NCBI RefSeq assembly: GCF_014705605.1
Contig: NZ_JACXIZ010000035.1
Coordinates: forward strand, 1 to 64,000
Direction of reading: 5' to 3'
Source of the DNA: Paenibacillus sabuli
GTDB taxonomy: Bacteria; Bacillota; Bacilli; Paenibacillales; Paenibacillaceae
DNA: 64,000 nucleotides
Part shown: piece after piece, positions 8,051 through 16,208 of the stretch
Position numbering within the stretch: the first letter of the stretch is position 1
Layout of the letters: each line of letters opens with the position of its first letter
Notes under the pieces: generated by a model
Told to the model about the DNA's origin: nothing
Databases searched by the model: none
Seen by the model: the letters and a program-made list of their open reading frames with translations, nothing else
Position numbers and translations under genes: made by a program

Positions 8051-8285
8051 ATGGAGTTGAACAAACCGGCTATACGGGCGACCTACCGCATTGAAACCCC
8101 GCAGTCGCTGCAGCGCGCAGCCCACGTTCGGCGTGGCGGGCAATCCATATTCCGATGCCGCGATGGTCGCGATCGAGTACGGCAAGCGCCATATGCTGAA
8201 GGACGATTGGAAGAAGGTCTTTGAGCCGGAGAAGGTGGCCGAGACGATCGATTACATGCTTCATCCGAACAAGCTGCAGGGGTAG
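8051..8285 (+). pseudogene. Deletion scar: RuBisCO-like N-terminus joined out of frame to a foreign C-terminus
   Basis: From ATG 8051 the frame reads MELNKPAIRATYRIETPQSL then QRAAH, which resembles the opening beta-strand of RuBisCO-like proteins. After about base 8120 that frame becomes meaningless, while a different frame (reading FGVAGNPYSDAAMV and on to the TAG at 8285) looks like an authentic C-terminal end of about 55 residues (GKRHMLKDDWKKVFEPEK, then VAETIDYML). The simplest reading is one deletion that removed the 3' part of one gene and the 5' part of the next. A -10-like TATAAT at 7965-7970 in an AT-rich leader suggests the old promoter survives. Family assignment of the first part is from memory; the second part is not recognised. 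Confidence 0.5.
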
Positions 8286-8331
8286 CGACGGGCTGCCGAC
8301 GCGACGAATTGAAAGGGGCTGCAATTCCGAC

Positions 8332-9249
8332 ATGACACTGCCATTTCCGTTTCAAGTGCCGGACAACAAGCAAATTCGGGTCATCGTCAATACCGACGCG
8401 AAAAACGAAGCGGACGACCAGTTCGCCATCGTGCACGCGCTGCTGACGCCGCGCTTTCGCATTCCAGGTATAATTGCCGCGCATTTCGGCACCGGGCGCA
8501 GCGCAACCTCGATGGACGACTCGTATCGCGAGATCGGGCACGTGCTGGAGCTGATGCAGCTGCCCGAGGCGCCGCCGGTCGTACGCGGCGCGGCGCAGGC
8601 ACTGGTCGACGAAGGGACGCCGCAGCCCTCCGAGGGCGCGGATCTGATCATCCGCGAAGCGATGAAGGAGGACGAGGCGCCGCTCTATGTCATCTTCCTC
8701 GGTCCGATCACGGACCTGGCGGCGGCTTACCTGCTGGAGCCGCGGATCGCGGATCGGCTGACTGCGGTCTGGATCGGCGGCGGCCCGTACCCGGCCGGTG
8801 CGAGCGAATTCAATCTAAGCAATGACATCGCGGCGGCCAACGTCGTCATGCGCTCGTCGATTCCGCTGTGGCAGGTCCCGCAGAACGTATACAAAATGAT
8901 GCGCGTCTCACTGGCGGAGCTGGCGGTGCGCGTGCGGCCGCACGGCGCCATCGGACAATACCTGTTCGACCAGCTCGTCGAATTCAACCTTCTGCCCTGG
9001 CACAGCGCGCGCTGGCCCAAGGGCGAGATGTGGATGCTCGGCGATTCGCCGGCCGTCTCGCTGCTGCTCGACGATCACGAATTTGATTACGACCTCATTG
9101 ATCCTCCGTATATTACACCGGATATGGGCTATGCGCCGGGCAAGGGCGGTCGGCAGATCCGCGTCTATCGCTCAGTCGATGCGCGCTTCACGCTGGAGGA
9201 CATGTATGCGAAGCTGGAGCTGTTCGCGGCCGTCACGCGGCACGACTGA
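8332..9249 (+). CDS. Inosine/uridine-preferring nucleoside hydrolase family protein
   Basis: Hydrolyses the N-glycosidic bond of ribonucleosides, or a related C1-linked pentose substrate, with Ca2+. The N-terminal metal motif, normally DxDxxxDD, appears as NTDAKNEADDQFAI (residues about 20-33), so the first Asp is Asn; later motifs FLGPITDLAAA and the FNLSNDIAAAN metal/substrate motif are present. Length 305 residues is normal. The ATG at 8332 follows GAAAGGGGC. It lies 46 bp after the scar described above and ends in a strong terminator, so it is probably expressed from the promoter in front of the scar. The substrate may be part of the lost pathway (inference). Confidence 0.85.
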   Translation: MTLPFPFQVPDNKQIRVIVNTDAKNEADDQFAIVHALLTPRFRIPGIIAAHFGTGRSATSMDDSYREIGHVLELMQLPEAPPVVRGAAQALVDEGTPQPSEGADLIIREAMKEDEAPLYVIFLGPITDLAAAYLLEPRIADRLTAVWIGGGPYPAGASEFNLSNDIAAANVVMRSSIPLWQVPQNVYKMMRVSLAELAVRVRPHGAIGQYLFDQLVEFNLLPWHSARWPKGEMWMLGDSPAVSLLLDDHEFDYDLIDPPYITPDMGYAPGKGGRQIRVYRSVDARFTLEDMYAKLELFAAVTRHD

Positions 9250-9305
9250 TCGCAAGAGCTGAGCCGAACTTTATTGTCATTGGCCTTCGCGAATACGCGC
9301 TATTT

Positions 9306-9350
9306 CAAGCCGCCCGGCATCGGGATATGCCGGGCGGCTTGCGTATTTTT
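9306..9350 (+). terminator. Strong rho-independent terminator after the nucleoside hydrolase
   Basis: A stem of CAAGCCGCCCGGCAT with its exact complement is followed by GCGTATTTTTT. Confidence 0.9.
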
Positions 9351-9457
9351 TGCAAAGCGAAGATCAGGATCGCCCGGGCGCTGACTGGTCAGCCGTTCGA
9401 TTTTCGCCTATACTGACTATGATTTCAAGGCTGTGTTACGTATTCGGAGGGAGCGCA

Positions 9458-9811
9458 ATGATAGGGTTTTCCATTTTACTGGCGTTTCAAATGGCCGGGA
9501 TGGCGGTCCAGACCGGGCTCGGCGTACCGCTGCCGGGCAATGTGATCGGACTGATTCTGTTTGCCGGGTGCTTGTTTTTGGGTTGGATCAAGCTGGAGTG
9601 GGTAGAGCAGAGCGCGGCTTTTTTGGTCCGCCACATGATGCTGTTCTTCCTGCCGTACGTGGCGGGCAGCATGATCCTGCTGCGCTACGTGGAGCTGTCC
9701 GAACTCGCCGGGCTGCTGCTCGCGCTCGTGGCGAGCACGCTCGTCTCGCTGCTGGCGGGGGGCGGGTTGACCACATTGCTGCGCAAGAGAGAGGAGAGAG
9801 AGGATGGATAA
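9458..9811 (+). CDS. lrgA: CidA/LrgA family holin-like membrane protein
   Basis: A 117-residue membrane protein with four predicted helices and the family hallmark LGVPLPGNVIGLILF in the second helix; a short basic tail RKREERE ends it. LrgA/CidA proteins modulate murein hydrolase export and autolysis, and in Bacillus the paired proteins can act in pyruvate transport. Start ATG 9458 follows GGAGGGAG. It overlaps the following lrgB-like gene by 8 bp, the standard two-gene arrangement. Confidence 0.88.
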   Translation: MIGFSILLAFQMAGMAVQTGLGVPLPGNVIGLILFAGCLFLGWIKLEWVEQSAAFLVRHMMLFFLPYVAGSMILLRYVELSELAGLLLALVASTLVSLLAGGGLTTLLRKREEREDG

Positions 9812-10496
9812 CGGAGAATGGCTGCAGCGTCCCGAGTGGGGGGTGGCCCTGACAGTGGCGGCCTATGCGGCGGCGCTCTTGCTGCGGCGGCGTCTGCCCT
9901 GGATGCATCCGCTCTTCGTCGGCACCGGGCTGGTCGTGCTGATCCTGCTCGCGGGAGGCGTCTCCTATGAGGACTACCGGATTGGCGGCGATCTGGTGCT
10001 GTTCATGCTCGGGCCGGCGACTGTCGCGCTCGGCGTCCCGCTGTACAAGCATTCGCGGCAGCTCCGGCATCAGCTGGGCGCCGTGCTGGCGGGGGTCACC
10101 GCGGGGTCGCTGGCCTCGATTGGCAGCGCCTGGCTGCTGGCTGCGGGGGCCGGATTGTCGAGCGCCGTCGCATCCTCTTTATTGCCCAAGTCGGTCACCT
10201 CGGCCGTATCGGTGTCGCTAGCGGGAACGCTCGGCGGCATCCCCGAGCTCACAGCCGTGCTGACGGTGCTGACCGGTCTGCTCGGCAGCATGTTCGGCCC
10301 GCTGCTGCTCCGGCGATGCAGGCTGGGCAGCGATCTGGCGATCGGCGTCGGAGTCGGCACGGCGGCGCACGGCATCGGCACGGCCCGATTGGTCAATGAC
10401 TCGCAGTGGCAGGGCAGCGTCGGCGCCCTGGCAATGAGCATCAGCTGCATCGTGACGCCGCTGCTGCTCTTGCCGTTGCATTGGCTCCTGCCTTAA
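9804..10496 (+). CDS. lrgB: LrgB/CidB family membrane protein
   Basis: Partner of LrgA/CidA in autolysis control or pyruvate transport. The 230-residue protein has about six hydrophobic helices and the family signature LLPKSVTSAVSVSLAGTLGG (about residues 130-149), then GVGTAAHGIGTARL near the C-terminus. It starts inside the end of lrgA and ends only 6 bp from the convergent LacI-type gene, leaving no room for a separate terminator. Confidence 0.9.
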   Translation: MDNGEWLQRPEWGVALTVAAYAAALLLRRRLPWMHPLFVGTGLVVLILLAGGVSYEDYRIGGDLVLFMLGPATVALGVPLYKHSRQLRHQLGAVLAGVTAGSLASIGSAWLLAAGAGLSSAVASSLLPKSVTSAVSVSLAGTLGGIPELTAVLTVLTGLLGSMFGPLLLRRCRLGSDLAIGVGVGTAAHGIGTARLVNDSQWQGSVGALAMSISCIVTPLLLLPLHWLLP

Positions 10497-10502
10497 TCGT
10501 CG

Positions 10503-11573
10503 TCAGTGCGCCGAGACGGTACCGCTGCCGCCTGCGGGCAGCGCGGCGGCCGGAGCCGAGCAGGAGGCCCGGACGACGAGCCGCGTATCGACGACGATCT
10601 TGGTCGTCACGCCGGGCCCGTGCGCCATCAGATCGATCAGCTTGGCCACGGCGAGCTCCGCCATCGCTTCCTTCTCGACGTGCACGGTCGTCAGCTCGGG
10701 CGTGATGACGACGGATTCGTGAATGTTGTCGAAGCCGATGACCGACACGTCATGCGGCACGCGCAGTCCGAGCGCAGCCAGCGACTTGATCGCGCTGATG
10801 GCGATGTAGTCGCATTCGCAGAATAGCGCCGTCGGCAGCGGTTCGCGGCGCGTCCGCAGCGCAGCGATGAACGGCTCCTGCGCGGCCACTATCGTCGGCG
10901 AGAGGGTGAAGCGATCCTCTTCCGCGCAGTCGAGCCCGGCTGCGGCGAGCGCCTGCAGGAAGCCTTCCTGGCGCGCCGAAAAATTGGCGATCCGTTCGTC
11001 CGACTGGACGATGCCGATCCGGGTGTGTCCGTCGGCCAGCAGCTGACCGGCGGCCTGGTGAGCGCCGAGCTTGTTGTTCATGACGACGAAGTTCGCTTCG
11101 ATTGCATCGAAGCACGTATCCAGGACGACGAGACGGCGCTGCTGCGCTGCGATCGCGCGGACCTGATCGCCGCCGAGATTCGTCCCGAGCAGCAGGATGC
11201 CGGCGGAAGCGTGCTCCTGCTCGAGCTCGCCGATGCGCCGCTCCAGCTCGTCCGGATGCAAGGTATTGAACAGCAGAGACAGACCGCGTTTGCGGCACTT
11301 CTCCTCAATATATTGAATGAGCTCCATAAAAAAGGGCTGTTGGGAAAAATGCTCGGGAACGATTCCGGCCTGTGTGCAGGCGATAAAACGAATCGTATTG
11401 CCCGGTGCGCGTCCTTTTTCCGCTTTTGGCGTCCGGGCGGCGTATCCGTGCTCCTTCGCAATTTGCAGAATGCGGGCGCGCGTTTCTTTGCCGATTCCGG
11501 GCTTGCCGTTCATGGCCAGTGAGACGGCCGATTTGGAAACGTTGGCCATTTTGGCGATGTCTTCAATTTTCAC
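10503..11573 (-). CDS. LacI-family transcriptional regulator
   Basis: N-terminal helix-turn-helix (KIEDIAKMANVSKSAVSLAM, residues 2-21, then the hinge-type LQIAKEHGYAAR) followed by a periplasmic-binding-protein-like sugar domain (about 65-340) with the typical FDNIHESVVITPELTTV near the end. About 356 residues, normal length. I place the start at GTG 11573, because the longer open frame upstream has no family sequence and GGAGGGAG lies 12 bases before this GTG. The helix-turn-helix motif keeps the AVSLAMNGK pattern of operator-binding members. Its target cannot be read; no sugar operon adjoins it. Confidence 0.9.
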   Translation of the reverse strand: MKIEDIAKMANVSKSAVSLAMNGKPGIGKETRARILQIAKEHGYAARTPKAEKGRAPGNTIRFIACTQAGIVPEHFSQQPFFMELIQYIEEKCRKRGLSLLFNTLHPDELERRIGELEQEHASAGILLLGTNLGGDQVRAIAAQQRRLVVLDTCFDAIEANFVVMNNKLGAHQAAGQLLADGHTRIGIVQSDERIANFSARQEGFLQALAAAGLDCAEEDRFTLSPTIVAAQEPFIAALRTRREPLPTALFCECDYIAISAIKSLAALGLRVPHDVSVIGFDNIHESVVITPELTTVHVEKEAMAELAVAKLIDLMAHGPGVTTKIVVDTRLVVRASCSAPAAALPAGGSGTVSAH

Positions 11574-11708
11574 CGTATTCAGTGACTCCCTCCATGCAGG
11601 AATGAAACCGTTACTGGAGATTTTACTACATTCAACTAAAACAAACAACATTCACACGCTAAGTTTAGAAAAACGAACGCGTCAAATTTAGTCAACCCAC
11701 ATAAACAA

Positions 11709-11734
11709 CAAAAAAGCCCGGACGTCCGGACTTT
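11709..11734 (-). terminator. Terminator of the tRNA-Thr/tRNA-Pro transcript
   Basis: On the minus strand AAAGTCCGGACGTCCGGGCTTTTTT forms a GC-rich hairpin followed by T residues, 14 bp after the tRNA-Pro CCA end. Confidence 0.8.
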
Positions 11735-11747
11735 AATTTGATAGCTT

Positions 11748-11824
11748 TGGTCGGGATGACACGATTTGAACATGCGACCTCCTGGACCCGAACCAGGCGC
11801 TCTACCAAGCTGAGCTACATCCCG
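11748..11824 (-). tRNA. tRNA-Pro (anticodon CGG)
   Basis: Minus-strand sequence begins CGGGATGTAGCTCAG and ends with an encoded CCA. The acceptor stem CGGGATG pairs with CATCCCG. The anticodon stem CCTGG/CCAGG encloses loop TTCGGGT, giving anticodon CGG. The T arm holds GTTCAAATC. Seventy-seven bases including CCA. Confidence 0.95.
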
Positions 11825-11836
11825 AAAGCGTGCGAA

Positions 11837-11912
<76 letters not shown>

Positions 11913-11956
11913 GAACCGGAGCGCTGCGCAGGGCGCATCACTCGAGCACGAAATGT

Positions 11957-11986
11957 ATTATCGCATAATTCCGTCGTATAATGCAA
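11957..11986 (-). promoter_or_regulatory. Promoter of the tRNA operon
   Basis: On the minus strand TTGCAT (11986-11981), an 18-bp spacer and GATAAT (11962-11957) form a good sigma-A promoter about 45 bp before the tRNA-Thr 5' end. Confidence 0.65.
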
Positions 11987-12109
11987 GCCTTATTTTTAAT
12001 ATTTTTTGGCAAGGTCCGGCGCTTCTACAATGCATTCGCAGTAGGCGAAGATTGCCATTTCATGGTACAATATGCGCAAGCGCCGATCATTGACTGTGAG
12101 GGAAGCCAT

Positions 12110-12412
12110 ATGAAACATCAAGCAATGCGCAAGCAGACCGGGAAAGCGGCCGCAACGGATCGAATGCCTGCCGTCCAGCGCCAGACTGCGCAGCATCCGA
12201 TGCTGAATCTTCAGCAGACTGTGGGCAATCAGGCCGTGCAGCGTATGGCCGAGCCGAGAGTGGCCGTCCAGCGCGCGGCGCTGCCGGAGGCGGAGGATGA
12301 GCTGCAGATGAAGGTCGACGACAGGGCGCTGCAACGGATGGAAGAGGCCGGGGACGAATCGGAGGAACTGCAGATGAAGGCTTTGCCGGGTCGCGCCCGT
12401 TCGACGCACTGA
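12110..12412 (+). CDS. Short protein with VGNQAV and xAVQR motifs, DUF4157-protein leader relative
   Basis: One hundred residues, hydrophilic, with no signal peptide or membrane helix. It contains LNLQQTVGNQAVQRM (about 32-46), the motif that precedes the metalloprotease-like domain in DUF4157 proteins, including the gene at 38526 in this window (QLLQLGSAVGNQAMAGML). Four xA(V/L)QR motifs (PAVQR, QAVQR, VAVQR, RALQR) and two ELQMK motifs recur. The DUF4157 domain itself is absent, so this is either a truncated paralogue or a stand-alone leader-type protein. Start ATG 12110 follows GAGGGA. Function unknown; a link to extracellular contractile injection or toxin loading is known for some DUF4157 proteins and is only inference here. 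Confidence 0.6.
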   Translation: MKHQAMRKQTGKAAATDRMPAVQRQTAQHPMLNLQQTVGNQAVQRMAEPRVAVQRAALPEAEDELQMKVDDRALQRMEEAGDESEELQMKALPGRARSTH

Positions 12413-12426
12413 CCGTCCTCAAGCGC

Positions 12427-12464
12427 GCAGCCCCGCGCCGTAGCATGCTACGACGCGGGGCTGC
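12427..12464. terminator. GC-rich hairpin between convergent genes
   Basis: GCAGCCCCGCG and its complement CGCGGGGCTGC flank GTAGCATGCTAC-like inner pairing. There is no T run, so it may be a weak bidirectional terminator. Confidence 0.55.
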
Positions 12465-12490
12465 GAATGTCTCGCGATAGCGGGAAGCCC

Positions 12491-12967
12491 TTACAGCAGC
12501 TCGCGAATGTCCGATTCGAGCGCCTCGGGTGCCGTACGGGCGCTGAATTGCTTGACGACGTTGCCTTCGCGATCGACCAAAAATTTGGCGAAGTTCCATT
12601 CAATTTCACCCGTTCGATAAGGCTCGGGTACCTGTTGCAGCAGATGCGCATACAACGGATGAATGTTGTCGCCCTTGACCTCGATTTTCGCAAACATCGG
12701 GAAGGTGACTTGGTAGTTTAATTGACAAAACTGCTTGATTTCTTCTTCGGTGCCGGGCTCTTGACCGGCAAATTGGTTGCACGGAAAGCCAAGCACGACA
12801 AGGCCTTTTTCACGGTAGGCGTCGTACAGCTTTTGGAGGCCTTCGTAATGCGGCGTCAAGCCGCAGGCGCTGGCGCTATTGACGATCAGCAGCACCTGAT
12901 CCCGATACGCGGAAAGGGTGGTCGATTCGCCGTCGATGGTCGTGACGGAAATGTCGTAAATAGACAT
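12491..12967 (-). CDS. Glutathione peroxidase family (thiol peroxidase) protein
   Basis: Cytoplasmic thiol peroxidase reducing hydroperoxides; Gram-positive members normally use thioredoxin or bacillithiol rather than glutathione. The 158-residue protein shows the peroxidatic Cys35 in NSASACGLTP, the Gln of GFPCNQFAGQEPG and the Trp of IEWNFAKFLV, which make up the catalytic set. A second Cys in IKQFCQLNY could be the resolving residue. The ATG at 12967 follows AGGAGG. Convergent with the short gene at 12110; divergent from helD. Confidence 0.92.
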   Translation of the reverse strand: MSIYDISVTTIDGESTTLSAYRDQVLLIVNSASACGLTPHYEGLQKLYDAYREKGLVVLGFPCNQFAGQEPGTEEEIKQFCQLNYQVTFPMFAKIEVKGDNIHPLYAHLLQQVPEPYRTGEIEWNFAKFLVDREGNVVKQFSARTAPEALESDIRELL

Positions 12968-13146
12968 GGCTTCAGCCTCCTCGGATGATATGCGTGCGTG
13001 CGAAATTGCATTGCAATCCTGAACATGTTAAAGTGAAATTTATGCCTTAAAACAGGCATTTGGATAAAACATAGCACACTTTTAAATATTCGGTCAATCC
13101 TTGAAGAAGGGAAAACCAGGGGACAGGAAAGGAGCGGAGCGGCTGT

Positions 13147-15510
13147 ATGACGATATCAAAAGCGCAGTGGCTGGCGGAGCAGGCGCGCGTCGACGAGGTA
13201 ACGGGCAAAATCGCACGCCGGATTGCGCGTCTGGAGGAACGAACCGGAGACGTACGCTCCGACGTTGTCGAAATCCGCAAGCATTTTTGGGACGAGGTTA
13301 CAATCAATTTCAGTCATGCCGAGGATTTAACCGAGACGTATTTCAGCATGAAGCAGCAGGCCGACGTGCTCTCCGAGCGCGAGCGCAGTCACCGGCACGC
13401 ATCCGCCGAGCTCGGGAAGTTCAGACGGCTGGTGAAGTCGCCGTATTTCGGACGCATCGATTTCAAGGCGGAGGAAGACGAGGTCGCCTCGTCGATCTAT
13501 CTCGGCATCGCTTCGTTTCTCGACGAGCAAAGCGATGAATTCCTCGTATACGATTGGCGGGCGCCGATTTCGAGCTTGTATTACGATTACGGACCTGGTC
13601 CGGTCGGCTATGAGACGCCTTCGGGCCGGATGGCGGGCGAGATGGCGCTCAAGCGTCAATTCGTCATTCGGGACGGCCGGATCGAGCTGCTCTTCGATTC
13701 GGGCGTCACCATTGGAGACGAGCTCCTGCAGCAGGCGCTGAGCCGGAGCTCGGATACCCAGATGCGCAATATTGTCGCTACGATTCAGAAGGAGCAGAAC
13801 CGGATCATTCGCGACGAGCGAGCGCGGCTGCTGGTCGTCCAGGGCGCCGCCGGCAGCGGCAAAACGTCGGCGGCGTTGCAGCGGGTCGCCTATCTGCTCT
13901 ACAAGCATCGCGAGTCGCTGCAAGCCGACCAATTGGTGCTGTTTTCGCCGAACCCGCTTTTTAACAGCTACGTCCAAGCGGTGCTGCCCGAGCTGGGAGA
14001 AGAGAACATGGAGCAGACGACCTTCCAGGATTATCTGGCGCATCGGTTAGGCAACGCCTTCGAACTGGAGGATCCGTTCGACCAGATGGAATACGTACTG
14101 ACGCAAGACGCCCAGGATCCGCTCTATGCGTCGCGACTGGAAGCGATTCGCTTCAAATCGTCTCCGGCATACCTGGCGATGCTCGATGATTACGTTGATC
14201 GGCTCGAGCAAGCGGGTATGCGCTTTCGACCGCTCAAATTCCGCGGCGAGGCGATTGTCTCGGCCCGGGCCATGCATGAGCGCTTCTACGGAATGGATCG
14301 GACGATCCGTCTGCCGGTGCGCATCGACCTGCTCCGGCAGTGGCTGCTGGGTCAGATCAAGCAATTCGCCCTCGATCAGGAGGGCAAGCCGTGGGTCGAG
14401 GAGGAAATGGAGCTGCTGTCCGAGGCGGACTACCAACGCGCCTATCAAAAGCTCAGGAAGCGCCGACGCAGCAGCAATACGCCGACCTTTGACGACTACG
14501 ACCAAGAGCGCGAGCTGCTGGCAAGAGTAATCGTCCGCGAGCGACTCAAGTCGGCGCGCCGCAGGGTCCAGGCGCTGCGCTTCATCGATCTTCCGAGCAT
14601 GTATGTCCAGCTATTCACTGCATTGCAGCAAGCCGGCGGAGCCTCGACGTCCGCGTACAGTCTTCCGCCACGCTGGGCGGACATTTGCACGATGACCAGG
14701 CAACGTCTGGCGGCCGGGGCCTTGGCTTACGAGGACGCTGCGCCGTACCTTTATTTACAGGAACGCGTCCAAGGCTTTCAGACCAATACCCTGATTCGCC
14801 ATGTATTCGTCGACGAGGCTCAGGATTACTCCCCTTTTCAACTGGCGTTCCTGAAGCGGCTCTTCCCCAGAGCGCGCATGACGGCGCTGGGCGATCTCAA
14901 TCAGGCCATCTTCGCACACGCCTCCGCCTATGACGCGCGCGAGCCGCTGCGGGGCCTCTTCGCGCCGGAGGAGACCGAGGTCATCCGGCTGGAACGCAGC
15001 TATCGCTCGACCAAGCCGATCGTATGCTTCACGCGCGGCATGATCCCGGGAGGCGAAGAGATCGAGCCGTTCGAGCGCGACGGCAGCCTGCCTCTGGTTA
15101 CTCTCGTGGACAGCGAGGATTCGCTGCGCGCGCAGGTGATTGAGCAGACCCGAGCGCTGCAAGCGGAAGGCAATGCGTCGATCGCAATTATCTGCAAGAC
15201 AGCGGGGCATAGCGAGCACGTGCACCGTCTAATCGCAGACGCGCTGGAGGCGGTCCTGGTCGGCAAGGAGACGGCGTCGTTCTCCGAGGGCATCCAGGTG
15301 ATGCCCGCATACCTGGCCAAGGGCGTCGAGTTCGATGCGGTTATCGTGTGCGACGGCTCGAGCGAGCAATACCGCCTGGAGCGGGAGCGCAAGCTGTTCT
15401 ATACGGCATGCACGCGAGCCATGCACGAGCTGCGCATTGTATGCCTGGGCGAGCCCAGTCCGTTCATCGTCGATCAGGAAGAAGATACGTACAATATTGC
15501 GTATGCCTAA
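13147..15510 (+). CDS. helD: RNA polymerase recycling motor HelD
   Basis: A superfamily 1 ATPase that inserts into stalled RNA polymerase and releases nucleic acid from it. The 787-residue protein has the HelD N-terminal coiled-coil region (about 10-110), the conserved VYDWRAPISSLYYD segment (about 133-146), Walker A GAAGSGKTS near residue 235, the Walker B-type VFVDEAQDYSPFQ, GDLNQAIFAH, ERSYRSTKPI and the C-terminal YTACTRAMHEL helicase motif. ATG at 13147 follows AAAGGAGC. Length matches Bacillus subtilis HelD. Single-gene unit ended by a hairpin. Confidence 0.9.
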   Translation: MTISKAQWLAEQARVDEVTGKIARRIARLEERTGDVRSDVVEIRKHFWDEVTINFSHAEDLTETYFSMKQQADVLSERERSHRHASAELGKFRRLVKSPYFGRIDFKAEEDEVASSIYLGIASFLDEQSDEFLVYDWRAPISSLYYDYGPGPVGYETPSGRMAGEMALKRQFVIRDGRIELLFDSGVTIGDELLQQALSRSSDTQMRNIVATIQKEQNRIIRDERARLLVVQGAAGSGKTSAALQRVAYLLYKHRESLQADQLVLFSPNPLFNSYVQAVLPELGEENMEQTTFQDYLAHRLGNAFELEDPFDQMEYVLTQDAQDPLYASRLEAIRFKSSPAYLAMLDDYVDRLEQAGMRFRPLKFRGEAIVSARAMHERFYGMDRTIRLPVRIDLLRQWLLGQIKQFALDQEGKPWVEEEMELLSEADYQRAYQKLRKRRRSSNTPTFDDYDQERELLARVIVRERLKSARRRVQALRFIDLPSMYVQLFTALQQAGGASTSAYSLPPRWADICTMTRQRLAAGALAYEDAAPYLYLQERVQGFQTNTLIRHVFVDEAQDYSPFQLAFLKRLFPRARMTALGDLNQAIFAHASAYDAREPLRGLFAPEETEVIRLERSYRSTKPIVCFTRGMIPGGEEIEPFERDGSLPLVTLVDSEDSLRAQVIEQTRALQAEGNASIAIICKTAGHSEHVHRLIADALEAVLVGKETASFSEGIQVMPAYLAKGVEFDAVIVCDGSSEQYRLERERKLFYTACTRAMHELRIVCLGEPSPFIVDQEEDTYNIAYA

Positions 15511-15536
15511 GCATGATTGTTCATTTTTGAATCTTT

Positions 15537-15575
15537 GAAGCCGCCTTTCCGCCATTGGAGGGGCGGCTTCTTTTG
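15537..15575 (+). terminator. Terminator after helD
   Basis: GAAGCCGCC and GGCGGCTTC form a stem, followed by TTTT. Confidence 0.85.
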
Positions 15576-15600
15576 CGATCCTTAGCCCAAAAGGAAGGGG

Positions 15601-15642
15601 TTGACAAAATGACTTTATATAATTAATGTTAATATTAACATT
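15601..15642 (+). promoter_or_regulatory. Promoter with a perfect PadR operator
   Basis: A consensus -35 TTGACA (15601-15606) is followed by AT-rich sequence with candidate -10 elements, and by the perfect 18-bp palindrome AATGTTAATATTAACATT (15625-15642). Its core ATGT-N8-ACAT is the established PadR binding pattern. It lies 25 bp before the padR-type start codon, so autorepression is very likely. Confidence 0.8.
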
Positions 15643-15666
15643 TGATATATGGAGGGGTTGCTAATA

Positions 15667-16203
15667 ATGACGGGGCAGGATGTCGTGTTGGGCATGCTGG
15701 TGCACAGTCCAAAGACGGGCTACCAAATCAAGCAGATGATCACTCGTATTTTCTCGTTTTTTTTCGATGCCAGTTACGGTACGGTCTATCCGACGCTGCG
15801 CAAGCTGGAGCGGGAAGGCATGATTCAAAAGGAAGTGGTGCTCCAGGAGGGGAAGCCCAATAAAAACGTTTATGCCATTACGCCTGCCGGGATATCGACA
15901 TTTCAGCTTTACCTGGAACGAGAACTGGCCGAGGACATCCTCAAATCAGATATACTGGTGCGCCTTTATTTTGGCGATCTGGCGGATCGAGACACCGTTT
16001 GTACGTGGATCGACCTTGCAGCAGAACGGGCTGAAGCGCGCGAGCGTCAACTGCGGAAAGATCTTCGCGAATATAGCGGCATGAGCAAGACGCAGCAGAT
16101 TTGCTTGCGCTACGGTATTTCCAAGTATGCGCACGATGTGAATTTTTTCAAGCAGGCGTTGTCAGAGTTGAGGGACGCCGCAACAACGGAAAAGAAAGGG
16201 TGA
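15667..16203 (+). CDS. PadR-family transcriptional regulator
   Basis: A 178-residue PadR with the N-terminal winged helix (VVLGMLVHSPKTGYQIKQMI and TVYPTLRKLEREGMIQKEVV, about residues 5-65) and a C-terminal Vir_C helical dimerisation region. PadR proteins repress genes for membrane transport or stress, often those next to them. I chose ATG 15667 (GGAGGGG nine bases upstream) over the ATG at 15649, which lies within the ribosome-site region. It is followed after 5 bp by a small membrane protein, the probable target gene. Confidence 0.92.
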   Translation: MTGQDVVLGMLVHSPKTGYQIKQMITRIFSFFFDASYGTVYPTLRKLEREGMIQKEVVLQEGKPNKNVYAITPAGISTFQLYLERELAEDILKSDILVRLYFGDLADRDTVCTWIDLAAERAEARERQLRKDLREYSGMSKTQQICLRYGISKYAHDVNFFKQALSELRDAATTEKKG

Positions 16204-16208
16204 GGGAT

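Noticed and set aside
15618-15623. TATAAT as the -10 of the padR promoter
   Set aside because: Only 11 bp from the TTGACA at 15601, too short for a sigma-A spacer.
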